Origin: Isoperla grammatica
Lineage: Eukaryota; Arthropoda; Insecta; Plecoptera; Perlodidae
Assembly (NCBI GenBank): GCA_945910005.1
Contig: OX246746.1
Span: 30,140,298 to 30,204,297, forward strand
Length of the DNA: 64,000 nt
Reading direction: 5' to 3'
A model generated the notes under the pieces. That model did no database searches and was not told the origin of the DNA. It worked only from the letters and a program-made list of their open reading frames with translations. The position numbers and the translations under genes are program-made. This document shows, piece by piece, positions 20,856-33,577 of this stretch. Positions within the stretch are counted from its first letter, which is position 1. Each line of letters opens with the position of its first letter.

Positions 20856-23800
20856 AAGTTTGGTCAATGACGTCCAACAAAAAAACTCTAGAAGTAGAAC
20901 TCGGATATCGAAATACTGTAGTTTATAGTTACATGGCTTGGCTGACATTGCTTTATACATAGGCTGTATATATATATATGAACTGTTATTATTACACACA
21001 CCTTTCCCAAGAGATTAAGTTTCTCGTCTAAAAAGTGTGATGCCAGCAAGGCTGCCACAAGAACACTTAGAGCTCCAAGTGGAGTGACGAGAGATGCTGG
21101 AGCAAATGCATACGCTGCGAAGTTGGCCGCTTCACCAATCCCCACTATAACACAATAACACAATTAAATATAATCCAAACAGTCGAACTGTGTTCAAACT
21201 AGATGATGGGGTTTTACTGAATATATTTAGTATTAAAAGTATTACTAATGTCCTAGCACAAAGGCTTAGCACAGTAAAAATGTCAAAGATTGAATTACAT
21301 TTTTCATATTTTCAATATAGGCCTAGGCATAATGTAAATGTTCTATAGGAATTGCTCTGAAAGAATGCGAAACGACACTTCTAACTACAGATTTGGTTTG
21401 AATGAACGAATGAGAAAGAAACAACAATAAATACAACTTGACGATAAAACTGATGGAATGAGTAGCCATTACCATCCTTGAGTGCCACACTCACTAGGCA
21501 ACTTCTTCATGTAGGCTGTAATATTTAAGCTATAAGAAACATTATTATTATTATTATTATTTGCCTCTGGACTTATGAACTTTTGCTACCACTCTTTCTC
21601 CCTGGAGAAATAAAGAATTGCTTACTACAAACTGGAACTGATCACCACCACGAACGAGTATTTACAATAATAGCCATATGGGGCTATGGCCTACGGTACT
21701 GAAAGGATGTGGAAATGTACCTTGCTCCATGTGATTTTTGACAGCTGACTTGGATTGCCAAAGATAGCTATAAGAGTATGACCCAATGAAAAGACACGTT
21801 TGGATGTTCAAATGGGAATGTACCTCGCTTGGTGCATATTTTGAGATCTGACTCACCAAGAAGGTGGTGTAAATAACTTCGGAGCTTAAAGGCCCACTAC
21901 ACTCAAATTACATGTCGAGTCACTAGACGCTAACGCGTTTAAGTAAGTCGAATGAAAAAGTCCTACCACTCAACGAAGCTTCGTTTGGCCTACAGCTCAG
22001 GTTTCGTTTTGTCTGTGACGTAGATCGATACGGACGGGTTCGACCGTGTGGATGAACAACGACTCACCTCCATGTCTCGTAACTCACTCAATTGTAGCCC
22101 GATTTCCAAATGAGTGACATCAACGTAATCTGTGAACCATTGTGATTTTTTTAAGTGATTGTTTTTGTCGATTTTGATATATATGCGAGGTTTTTGTGAT
22201 GATGGAAACAAAACCTTGTAATCGCCCGCCCACTAAAATCATGCGTGCTTTCTCGCTACGCCCGGCACATTGCGACAACACGATTTCAAATAACACGTTG
22301 TAAGTAGGCCTACCCTAATTCGTAAACCAGCATTACAATACATTGACACAAAAATCTGACATTCATAGGCCTACTCATGATACCCGTGATAAAAGTAACC
22401 TGTACATGACACACACCACCCTGAAGCTCTCAGAAGAAGCCCCTACAAATGCAGGGAAAAAACTATTCAATCATCTTCCAAATACCATACCATAAAAGAA
22501 ATTAAAGACAAAATAAGATTCAAATCAAGCTTAAAGGATTTCCTCCTACACAATTGCTACTATAGTGTGTCGGAATTTTATAAGCAGGAGGAATAAATAG
22601 TAATTTGAATACTGAAATATATGTATTAACTTATTTTTTATTTTTATTAACTAACAATATAAGTAACTTACTGGACACGCATTGTAACCTATTAAATTCA
22701 ATGTTGACGTTGTGTATATGTATATATATGTATATATATTAGGGATGACATCGGGTACCCGGGTAGCCAGCTCCAAATATTACCCGGAGCCGTTTTTCGG
22801 GTCCGGGTAAATTTTTAGTCCCTTTCTAGGCAATATTTACGCGACAGTATTGCTGCGGTTGATTTCGATGGAGCCAGCAGGTACGGCGCGAGCCTACTCT
22901 TCCACAACACGTGACTCGGCGGGGAACAGAACAGACGCGAACCGACTTGCATTCGATTCGTTACTGTTTGTTCTTTGTTTAACATTCTGGTGAACATTCT
23001 GGCTAACACCTGTTATAGGCCTATTACTATTTACTTGAAATATCATGTTTTATGTACGTGCTTCAGTTGTGTATTGCGAAATAATGTTTTTTACTCGACG
23101 TGATTACTGCAGGCGTATTCCAAGGGGCTATTCGAGCAGGCCGCAGGCGGCATGCATGTCATTCGTCCCTCGTCTTCACGCCCCCCGCACTGCACAAGGG
23201 CTAGCGACGACCTTCAAATCAAGCCTACACATCAAAAAATATATTTTCATGATCCGGGTACCCGGGTAATATGAGAGCTGGAACCGGTTCCGAATTTTAT
23301 TACCCGACATGTGTTGTTAAATTTTGTTTTAACTTTGACTCTGGAATATGAATATAAGTTTGTAGACAAAGCTACTACTAAACATTTTTTACTACCGGTA
23401 TATGTTTTAAATGTTTTAAAATGTAATTTACAGCTGCTTAACAACAATAAACAATAAACAATTTGTTTGTAGCTACAGCTAAAACCTGTTTCCATGAAAT
23501 GTAAGGTGACAGTTTGATACAGAAATTGGTAGCCTACCACATTCAATCGCCTTATTACAATTAATTTGAGTCGTTTGAAGCCTTGTGCGTGGTCTCGGTA
23601 TCGCGCATGCCGTTAGCGGGGGGGCAATTACAAAGTTTTGTTTCCATCATCATAAGAACCTCGCATATATACGAATTGACACGAACAACCACTCAAAAGA
23701 ATCACAATGATTCACAGATTACGTTGATTGATTCATTTGGAAATCGGGCTACAATTGAGTGAGTTAAACGAGACATGGAAGTGAGACGTTGTTTCTCGCA

Positions 23801-25480
23801 CTCAATTTTAATGGGGATTCCAGGCACATGGTCGAACCCTTATCGATCTACGTCACAGACAACACGAAACCTGCGCTGTAGGCCAAACGAAGCTTCGTTG
23901 AGTGGTAGGACTTTCTTTTTTATTCGACTTACGTAAAGGCGTCAGCGTCTAATGACTCCACATGTAGGCCTACCTATGTTTGGGTTTAGTGGGCCTTTAA
24001 CATGTATTTTAAAGCATTCAGACTTGTACTAGGACTAGGCCCTACATAATATGGATGTTTTGTTTGAATTAATACAACATAAGCTAGGCCAAGCTACTGT
24101 CTGGTAGGCCCTTGCAAACATTTTAGTCTCCAATTCCGGTATGTTCGCGCATGTAGCATACATGCACTGTTGATTAGGAAGCCTACAACTAGGGAGTGGC
24201 CATAGAATTGTGATCATTTTCTATTGTTTGCATGTCGAAACATCGTTGAACATTATTGTTGGCCTCCATGACTCGTGCAGATTGAAATTCGTACAATCAA
24301 GATCCACTGGATTATCGCACGGACAAGGCGATCCAGTGGACCTTACCTTTCAACAACTGTGCACCAAGGTCGGACTTGATCAGCTCCGTTTAGCGGAGGA
24401 GCCTCGAAGCCTTACACCAAAGATGGCGTCGCCTTATCCATTGGCCAATCTCTTGTACAAAGGTTCTCTACAGTTGATCAATCAGGACGTTCCCATGATT
24501 CTAATAAATACGTTCATAGCCAGGGGCGGACTGGGATAAAAAGGCCCGGGATGCTGGGTTTCGGGGGGGCCCGCACGAGGTGGCGTGGTGCAGCTGGGTT
24601 CCGGGGCTTGCAAATACGCCAAAGGCGCAAACAATTTTTTGGGGTTGCATTGAATTTTATGGCCTAAAATGCAATTTTAGGGTGCGATTAACAGAGGCCA
24701 CCCTACCAGTAGCACTACCGGGCGCGTTATTCAAATTTTAAGAAAACGATATTCGAGGTAGGCCTACGGCCATTAGTGTTACAGTAGTGACAAGTATGTA
24801 TGTCACTCGCAAAATGCTAGCGTGCGAGCGGATTTGACAAGGTTTCGGTATTCGGGCAAGGCGCGCGGTATTTAAAAATAATACTATTGAGTGGGGCAAG
24901 ATTTTTTTAGCAATATACAGAGAAGTATGGTATTTAGGCCTACATCATAGGAACCTTCTGGTGGCAGCCCGTGGGCCCGGACTGCCAAAGGGCCCGGATT
25001 TGCTCAGGGGCCCGGGATGCAATCGCATCCCAGCATCCCTAGCCAGTCCGCGCCTCTTCACAGCCTTAGCTTTTTTTCTGCCTAGCCTACCTAGGCCTAG
25101 TTTAACTTACTTGACAATAATCCAGCCCACCAGATCCATTCCTTGAGATATCCATAACCACCAGAACCAGCCCTTAGAGCACCGATCCGGTTAAGTCGGA
25201 GTAAGGCTTTCTTCTTGATGATAAAACTAGAACCTATGAATACACTAGAAATTATGGCCAAACCAAGGCCAATGTAGAATTGTGTCTCATCATAAGGCTG
25301 AGAATAGCTGAGAATAGGGATGTTGTCCTTGTCCGTAGGTTCATTAGGTCCATTATCACCAGGTCCATTATCCACAGGTAGGCCTATATTTTCGTCTCTA
25401 GGTTTATGCATGTGCCAATTATGCTGCAGTTGCATTTTTAGGCCGCAGACTAACCTATAAATAACGCGTTGCTGGCTCAA
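18021..25480 (-). CDS. NIPA2-like: NIPA-family magnesium transporter, complete in four exons
   Basis: Exons 25480-25111, 21144-21002, 19323-19215 and 18631-18021 join through GT-AG junctions in compatible phases to 1233 nt, 410 residues plus stop. Family hallmarks in order: [20 protein letters not shown] (TM1, residues ~68-87), [77 protein letters not shown], then later helices with [31 protein letters not shown] and [16 protein letters not shown] proteins are multi-pass (about nine TM) transporters that move Mg2+ at the plasma membrane and endosomes. The match is closest to NIPA1/NIPA2 rather than NIPAL3. There is an N-terminal extension of about 65 residues rich in Asp/Asn/Pro. The ATG at 25480 is the most upstream in-frame one; a Met 15 codons later is also possible. 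Confidence 0.93.
19215..19323 (-). CDS. NIPA2-like: NIPA-like exon 3
   Basis: 109 bp, acceptor TTACAG|TTG and donor CCAG|GTAAGT. Encodes [20 protein letters not shown] and the acidic loop that follows. Ends one base into a Gly codon. Confidence 0.93.
19609..19622. repeat. 14-G homopolymer in NIPA intron 2
   Basis: A T8 run followed by 14 G on the plus strand. No other structure nearby. Confidence 0.9.
20111..20421. mobile_element. 311-bp foldback element
   Basis: Arms 20111-20254 and 20284-20421 are almost perfectly inverted. The only sizeable difference is 6 extra bases of the GGCCTA-type motif near 20160. The loop is about 29 nt. Outer ends are ATGTTATTGTTC. Each arm carries a small hairpin (GGGG..TCCC type) followed by GAAACGTC, recalling Penelope-type terminal repeats. 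Confidence 0.8.
20600..20857 (+). repeat. LINE-like 3' tail with (TAAA)n microsatellite
   Basis: The segment around 20660-20706 (CCTTTGTAAATCAGTTTTTA, then a GATAGGCATTAAATAAA ending) looks like the 3' UTR of a CR1/L2/Jockey-type LINE. It leads directly into about 150 bp of TAAA repeats with a few interruptions. No coding part of the LINE is present. Confidence 0.5.
21002..21144 (-). CDS. NIPA2-like: NIPA-like exon 2
   Basis: 143 bp, acceptor TTATAG|TG and donor AAAG|GTGTGT. Encodes the conserved [20 protein letters not shown] block and the following helix, ending DEKLNLLGK in phase 0. Confidence 0.93.
22410..22592 (+). pseudogene. LINE ORF2 C-terminal fragment (CR1/Jockey-like)
   Basis: The reading [13 protein letters not shown], then after a frameshift [20 protein letters not shown], matches the conserved C-terminal tail after the RT domain of CR1/Jockey-type LINEs. 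The fragment is frameshifted and lacks the RT itself. Confidence 0.6.
22740..23308. mobile_element. hAT MITE (TAGGGATGACATCGGG family), right end truncated
   Basis: Begins TAGGGATGACATCGGG and aligns with the complete copy at 61689-62197 through CCGGTTCCGAATTTTATTAC. It then stops 13 bp short of the expected inverted terminus, so no TSD can be read on the right. Confidence 0.75.
24521..25056. mobile_element. Non-autonomous hAT (CAGGGGCGGACTGG TIR)
   Basis: Left CAGGGGCGGACTGG, right (inverted) GAGGCGCGGACTGG. Flanks TTCATAGC and TTCACAGC match at 7 of 8. The body differs from the 12450/29104 family but shares its TIR and GGGCCC-rich ends. Inserted in NIPA intron 1 close to exon 1. Confidence 0.8.
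25111..25480 (-). CDS. NIPA2-like: NIPA-like exon 1
   Basis: Encodes the N-terminal tail and TM1 through WWAGLLS. Ends TCAA|GTAAGT at 25110, leaving one base (A) that joins TG of the next exon to give Met. A hAT ends only about 55 bp downstream of the donor. Confidence 0.85.
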
Positions 25481-25969
25481 TCTGAAGATCTTCAGTGATC
25501 AGCTTTTCAACAAAACGAAGGTCTAGGCCTACGCTAGCAGCTAGGCATAGCCTAGATTGGATTTGGAACTAGATTTCGACGATTCACTTCAGTCACCGTG
25601 TGCTGCAGTTGGAGTTAACCTATAGCCTAAGTAAACTGCCAGCTGATTGTCGGTAGCAAACGAAATTTGTGTTTTGATTAATTTGGAAGAATGGAAACGC
25701 GTTTGTTGAAATTTGTTAGTGGAAGACTTACGAGTTACACCTAGCTTTCTACTAGCTTATTAGGTATTACGTGAGAGTGACAGTAGGCCTGACAGTTACA
25801 CAACACTGCACTGACCTTCCACACCGTAGGCTACTCAAACTGGCTTCCAGGCAGGCGGCAGGAAAGTAGCACCAGCACGCTAGGCCTAGCACCCAGCGAG
25901 AAGAACCACGGTAACGGTCGCCGCAATACCAAAGTCTACTAACGATAATGTGTACCAAAGATAGTAAGG
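25481..25969 (-). promoter_or_regulatory. Probable 5' UTR/promoter region of the NIPA-like gene
   Basis: Sequence upstream of the NIPA start. It contains several TAGGCC/GGCCTA motifs like those at the other putative 5' end (1-1400). No TATA box or initiator could be assigned, so the call rests on position alone. Confidence 0.3.
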
Positions 25970-26400
25970 CCATATCACATTAGGTTCCGAACTGACAATT
26001 GCAATCGTAGATTCGAGCTTACGATTGGCGGCGCATGCGCAGTAGCTCAGTTCGGCCAGTCTACGGTTGCAATCTTTTTATAGACCGAGCTCTAAAATAA
26101 GATTGGGAATCGTAGATCCGAGTCACGTGAACCAATCAGGAAGGAGAACGGTTAAATACGAATTGATCACTGTCACAACATAACCTCAAGCAACAACTAC
26201 TTTAATGGAAACATTTAGCCAATAAGTTTAATTATATATTTGTTTGTGATTAAGGCTTGTCTTATTAGTTATTATTATTGAATTTATTTCCTAGTTGAAC
26301 GATTTTAGGATTTACAGCTGGTCAAGTGTGATTGGATAATTGTAGATTGCGATTGCAATTGGCGACTCCAGTCTACGATTCCAATTGTAGTGTGATATGG
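25970..26400. mobile_element. Inverted-repeat MITE, unclassified
   Basis: CCATATCACA at 25970 and TGTGATATGG ending at 26400 are exact inverted termini. Subterminal ATTGCAATCGTAGATT-type blocks are also inverted and repeated inside. No clear TSD. Confidence 0.5.
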
Positions 26401-26628
26401 GCTGTACCCTGTCGGGTGCTGATGAACAACTGGTACGGTAGGCGGTGGTATTGCGGCGACCATTGCCAGTGTGTTTCTCACGCGGTGCGGAGCTAGATTC
26501 CTGCCCCTCAGCTTTGGCTGTTCGCCACGGAGGCAGCACTTTCTCTTTCTTTTTGAGTGAGTTGTGACCAATGATATTCAACAGCAGGCTAGATGCGCAG
26601 CCTAGCAACCACAAGCATGTCATTTAGA

Positions 26629-26757
26629 ACCATCTTGAAATGGGCAAATAACACAGGCGGGAATAGGAGTCTCTAGTGTGACTTTCTGCCGATCGCAGCG
26701 CTAGCAGTACTGAAAGGTCCAAATTAGCATGTAAATTGCCCATTTCAAAATGGCTTT
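26629..26757. mobile_element. Short inverted-repeat element related to 9341-9662
   Basis: ACCATCTTGAAATGGGCAA is inverted at the right end as TTGCCCATTTCAAAATGG. The interior GACTTTCTGCCG..CGCAGCGCTAGCAGTACT recurs in inverted orientation near 9610-9645. Confidence 0.5.
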
Positions 26758-26759
26758 AA

Positions 26760-29103
26760 ATTGCTACGCTTGCACTGAGTGGAAGGTTGGGGGACTGGTG
26801 ATCTAGCCTACTATAGCTGCTGAATATCATTGGTTGTGACCAACAGTGCGAAAAAAATGTTAGCAGATTAAAATAAATTATTAGTTCCGGATTCTTCCTG
26901 TGAATAAACAATACTCATGGTTCAATGTTTCCTCCATTCAACGTTTAAAAACAGTAGTCTGAAATGTTGAAATAAACGCGCCTGGTTGCTATAAAGCGGT
27001 AAATTTGAAAATATTGTCCTGTACCAGGATTCACTGGTAGAACATGGAATCTATGGATAGAGCTTGCTGGGGACGCAACTCTTTATTCATGTGAATTTGT
27101 ACAACATGGATCGGTGCAATGTCTGAGGACGTTAGGATTTCAGGATGCGAAATAACTAGACTAGGTTCAAACAAACAATAAGGAACCATATTTTAAATTA
27201 TTGAAACACATTTGTCCTAACCTTGGCAATGATGTGGCGACCCTGCTTAGGCTATATACATAAGATTTCACAATACCATCTCGTTCCCGCACCTCGTCAG
27301 CTGTACCTGGTCATTTCGTAGTCTGCCCGTCGACGGTCATTCCCACGGCCATTTCATCGACTCGCCGTCCTGCTGCTCTTCTACGTTGACCCTCGTAGCT
27401 ACGACGTGCTCACTGGTGCTCGACCATTTTCCCTCTACACTCCGATCAGTTCGACCCCCATTCAAGCCAGGTGCCCAACTTAAATACTCCCTGCTATCCC
27501 CTCTCTCTGGCATTTTCCCCAACACATGACGTATGTCACCAAACAATCCCAAGGCCCAAAGCTATCAACAATCAACAATCAATCGTCTATAATCAAGCCT
27601 GGGCCTCCCGGACAACCCCTGACACAGCAAAATTACCAAACTATTATTATGATTATTATGCATGTGTCAGTTAAGAGATGTTATTGTAGTTGCCCTAGAC
27701 TGATGGTGACACAATAGCAACCTCAGCATTAACCTAATTGCAAGCTGTACAAACACAAATAGAAAATGTTATGAGATTCCTCCATCACGTCTTGAATCAA
27801 ATAGCGTAAATCACGTAATAAGAGAGAATTAAAGTGACAAATGAACAAGTCCCACGCCGGACATTACAATATCAATACATAACATCCTTTAATATATTAA
27901 AGGATGTATAGTCACATGTACTATGTATGTACTATGTATGTACTATAGTCACATGTACTATAGTCAATGTAGAACTCAAAGGTTTGCATTTTTCGGCCAT
28001 TAAATGCTAATAGATACTGATGATAGTTTAAATAATTAAATTTACTAAAATCTTAGTAAGATATTAATAGGATAGGTATTGTAAAATATCAAAGGTGAGC
28101 AACTGAGTTATACTGTAACCTTATGTGATACAGATAAAGAGTAACGACTGAACATTCCTTTACCAAACCAAGTTGATTCAAGAATCAAGCAACTTCTTAC
28201 CCCTAACAAAGACTTGCAGATGAGTACCTCTTATTCCTCAGGTGACCATATTTTGAAGGTTACAAACCAGGACAACCAAAATGTAAGGATACGAACTTGG
28301 CTGGGGCAGAACCCCAGCCGTCGTCGAAAAATGTGTCAAGGCATACTTGCTCCAAATGTTCAGAAACTCATTTCTGGCAGTGGCATGCAAATATGAATTG
28401 AATATGGGTTTAATGTGTCCACTTTTGGTGTCTTGTTATGTCCGGTCGTATTTCGCCAGCCGCCCAACGATAGAATAAACTCTGTCGACTGTCTGCACCG
28501 AGCTGGTGCAGACGGTCGGCAGAGTTGCGGCCCGTGTCGAGCGGTATCGTCGTCAAGAGCCAACCAGCAAATGCATCCACCCTTCAATCCAAGCGCCATT
28601 GCAATCAATAAAGTTGTCTTTTGTTGACGAGAGTACCGGGATACTTGTCCCTTCAAATTACAAACCAGTAAGTCTGGTGAGTCTGGCCATTTTACTTATT
28701 CCATAATTCACCCAGTCTACTAAATACAATTATTTATATACTCTTCACACTAAAGTTAACTGCTTCCTTTGCAGTTTAAAGAATATTAGAATTCTCCCTA
28801 TGGGAAACGTCTTTCGACACCATGCCACAATCACCCTCGGTGCGACTTACTGTGAAACTACGACAACAAACGGAAGCCACAGCTGACAAGATGTGTGCCC
28901 GTTTCCTGCTGCAATTGTGAAAGGAAATCCAGAAATGCTACATTTATTCCTGGTCTTCATTTGATAGAGATATCAATTCTCGTTTCAAATGCCTAGTGAC
29001 AATTTAAGAACTTCTAAAAAGGAAGCAATTATAATACATTTTGTTAATAGTATAATAGGGTGTATATATGGACATACAATTCCTACTTTCGTTTGTACGT
29101 AGG
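26760..29103. other. Intergenic with hairpins, no gene seen
   Basis: No reading frame here shows recognisable motifs. A 65-71 codon open frame near 27337-27552 (-) could be a relic. A perfect short palindrome (ATCCTTTAATATATTAAAGGAT) lies near 27888, and an imperfect hairpin of about 21-bp arms lies at 28478-28527. Confidence 0.4.
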
Positions 29104-30377
29104 CAGAGGCGGACTGGGGGGGTAAGGGCCCCATACGGAAAAGGATGTAGGGGCCCCGGGACTTGGCGAAGTGTTAAGGGGTCTGGGGCGAAGCCCCAGC
29201 CGCCGGAGGCGCAAATTCTTCAGCCTTCTATTTTGTTAGAACGCATATGAACACGTTTAAAAATCGATAAATGATGATAGTTATGTGGAACAACGTGTTG
29301 AACTGTGAACACCACTTTCAAAAACGAAAATGATGAAGAACTTTCTCAACACTAGCAGTTGTGTCTTTCAAACTATATTGTTTCCTAACCCTCTACATAT
29401 ATCGGATACTAGTTGTCCACTCGCCTCGTGTAATTTGTTCTCGTAACGAGTGTTGTAGCTGGGTATGCAGCTGCTGGGTCGGGGGCGAAGCCCCTGCCGC
29501 TGGAGGCAACGTGGCCGAAGGCGAAACAATTTTCGGCCCTGCATGATGCTAAGTGGACTAAAACGCGTTTTGAGGCGAAATCCTATCATGAAAAACAATT
29601 AAAGTAAAGTCAATATAACACTGATAATTCCTAACATCATAGGTCTAGGATAGGAGTTCAATCCTGTCATTTGAGAAGTAATCTTATGGCTAGTGCTGCG
29701 CTGGATCGGATTACAGAAGCGCCGATAGATATTGCCACAAAGTTCGCCTTTTTAAATTTTGAATGCTTATAGACACGTGATCAGCCCGATTTTCAGTCAG
29801 CTATTTTACGGAAAGTGGCTTTGTAATGACAAACGACTTGGAAACCCCTTTATTTCATTTTTACATGAGCCTATTCTATTATAAATGGGCAAAATGGTAC
29901 TTTCAGATATAACAAAGTTTACTCGCAAACTATCAAAAGTCACTCTCAAGTAGCGAACTATAGCGAGCAGAAATCTTGAGGGTTCTTGTTTCCTGTTAAT
30001 TTGTCTAGAACGCATATAAACACGTGTAAAAATCGATAAATGATGATAGGTGTGTCGAACATGTTGAACCGTGACACCACTTTAAAAATTAAATTAAAGA
30101 CGTTTCCAGCACTGGCATGTTTTATATTTCTAACTAAACTATTAAAAAGTAAGCTCTGAGGAAGAAAGTGGAAATCTTTGTAGCACTTCTAGATGGTCTA
30201 TATAACTCTATATGTCCCTTTTCACTGACATGAGATACATATCTTCTTACTATTGTTTCATAATCTATATAGCGTAAGATATTTTCAGGGGGTTGGATGG
30301 TGGCCCTCAAGGGGGCCCCCACCCGGGGGGGGCCTCGTACGGGTTTCTGTAGTTCTGTACCTGCCAGTCCGCCCCTG
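29104..30377. mobile_element. hAT element, second copy of the 12450-14929 family
   Basis: Left CAGAGGCGGACTGG, right (inverted) CAGGGGCGGACTGG, perfect 8-bp duplication TACGTAGG (29096-29103 and 30378-30385). Aligns along its length with 12450-14929 minus the nested insert. Two internal ~150-bp subrepeats start near 29237 and 30006. No transposase. Confidence 0.93.
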
Positions 30378-31088
30378 TACGTAGGCCTGAATTAGCATCC
30401 TTGAGGTTGCGAAGTTTTGTATATCAATGTAAAGGGCAACCAGTATTGTCACAGTTTCTTTGAACGTATGTGTACTGTGTACTGCTTGTACGTTCTCTAG
30501 TACAGGGGTAGCGCTTAGCGCTTGTTAAAAGTCTAGTATGGCCAAACCAGGTAGGAATGGTAGACGAGAGATCTCGTCAATATCCACTTAGGTTCCCTAT
30601 CGAATAGGGACCACGAAAAAATAAAATAACAATAGAAACGAGTAATGGTAACAAGTTTTGAACAGAATTGATTAGTAACTTTTTACATTTAAAGAAACAT
30701 AAACTCGAAATTCTTCTATGTATGTAAAGGGCAAGAATTATACAAATATCAGGCAAGTTCCCAAAGTTGTTAGGTCAGCAAGGCAAGTTAGTCGCAACCA
30801 TCACACAATCAAACTACGGGATGCGGCCCCTATATGGGTGATGTGATATTTGAGCTTTGCTTATATTTAGACACTAGATCGTGCAAGGATACAAAGCTGC
30901 GCGTGTAGACCCACACAATACTTTCTAGAAAGTGAAAACCAAGCCACACTTTCAAGCATTAAATACAAATATATATGATAACATCCAATTTAGAATTGAT
31001 CACTGAAATAGGAATTGGATATGATTAATTAAATAGAATTGGAATGCATGCACACAGGATTATGTTCTTTGGACAACTATACATATAC

Positions 31089-31781
<693 letters not shown>

Positions 31782-32959
31782 GTATGTACCCACAGTGGCC
31801 AAAATGAAAAACCAACCTTTTGGAGATCAACGGAGAGGATTATTTGAATGTAAATAAATAAACATTTTACTGCCTTGTAGACCTGCTACAGGGTTTAATC
31901 AGATATTGAAATAATTATCTATATGTATATTGAAATGTACTTAAATATGGAAAACCCAAGTACATAGGAGGATTCAAAACCTGTAACATATCAACATAAC
32001 AAACTAACGTAATGAATGCATATGGTACCGAACACAGCATATCATGGAGAGCTGGTCAGCATTACAAAGCATTAGCAATACAATTAGTAGAATTTCCATC
32101 ACGCTTACAGGTAAACTTGTATTCTAAAATAAACAATATTAAAACGTATCAATAAAATGCTGGTTTATCACCACATATTAGTATGGTAAATTGGTATGGT
32201 TGATTGTTATAACAATGCACAAAAAACTGAAATAATTAAATATGACAAATTTGGACATATTTCAAATTCAATGTCACCAATATGTGACCGGAATGTAAAA
32301 TGTAATTAAGAGAATGCTGATAATACAATAGAACCCTTGTATGGTAGCCCCAACGAAACTACTATTCGCATACCGATCTCAGGTCATTGTCTACTGCCCC
32401 TTTCAACCAAGCCAATTGAAAGTAAATCAACAGATACATGGCATTCTTTCACACATTCGTAAATGCATGGTTTGGCTTAGTCGAGTGCACAGGCGGTTTG
32501 GCCACACCCACTATTACAGGTAACCAATGGAAGGTCTTTAATTATCCCCAATGGACCTGTTTAGATTAGATGGTAGGAATTAGCAAAGAAGAAAATTAAG
32601 GTACCACCTTGGACTTGGCTGTGTTGTAAGCATCAGAATACTTTCATTGGGGCAACTTTACCTCATTCCTGGCTTATTTGTTTTCACCATTATCATTTCA
32701 TTATTTGGATCCAGCCCAACCTTACCCAATTTCTAGAGAACGGGTTTACTGTAATACTACGGTAAAACCGGTCTCTATGAGCACATTTTGTGAGTTGTAG
32801 ACAAATCTTACAAAGCAAGTACTTGCAAGTTAGTATGTTAAAAGAGACAATGATTTGTGGTGTTAATGTTATGGAAATATCACATTTTGCAGCATTCACT
32901 TGTAAAACGAGATTTTTACATCAAAATAAGGATTCCAAAAGGGTTAAGTTTGTTGTATT

Positions 32960-33266
32960 TAGGGCTGGGCAAGCAAGCATATTTTAAGAGATCGAATAAG
33001 ATTTAGCAACTTTCCTTGAACTCCAAGCAAAATTCGGGATCAAGCACCGATAATAAATCTTCATAAAAATTCAACTTTCTTCAGTAAGATTACAAAAACA
33101 AAAAATGGGATTTAAGCAACATTTTCCTATACCCAGGATTAATTGTAGATTACTGCCCAAATCTGAATGAACTTCACCTTTACTAGGTAAAGTTTATAAA
33201 GTCTTTGCATCGAGAGGAAATCTCTGCTTGAACTTTTCGAGAAATGTTGAGACTTGCCCAGCCCTA
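32960..33266. mobile_element. hAT MITE (TAGGGCTGGGCAAG family), best copy
   Basis: TIRs TAGGGCTGGGCAAGCA and, inverted, TAGGGCTGGGCAAGTC. Perfect 8-bp duplication GTTGTATT (32952-32959 and 33267-33274). 307 bp, no coding capacity. Confidence 0.9.
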
Positions 33267-33577
33267 GTTGTATTCCAAATTAAAATGATGACATATCTTA
33301 GTAAAATTGATAACGTTCCCATTATGACTAGAGCCCCATGAAATTAGCATTAATTTTTTTTTTTTAGCATGTATTCTGAAAAATTTAGCCTTTATTAGTT
33401 AAAGAGAAAAAAGCAAAATTTTAGTAATAATTAGTTTTTATCTGAAATCGGAGTTTTAGCAACAAAATATTATACGTGGTTCAAAAATTGCGATAAAAAA
33501 TTAATTCTTTTTTTTTATTGAGATAGTTCATTGACACTATGGATATAACTAGGAAAACGCTCTGTTTGACGTGTTGA

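Larger units (their letters stand above)
21890..23996. mobile_element. Long-TIR DNA transposon derivative flanked by TTAA
   Basis: Arms of about 350 bp (21890 to ~22235 and ~23610 to 23996) are inverted copies with scattered differences. Each ends AGGCCCACTA and is flanked by TTAA (21886-21889 and 23997-24000). A TTAA duplication is typical of piggyBac-type insertion, though the terminus is not a classical piggyBac one. The interior is foreign: a LINE fragment at 22410-22592 and a hAT at 22740-23308. Lies in NIPA intron 1. Confidence 0.75.
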
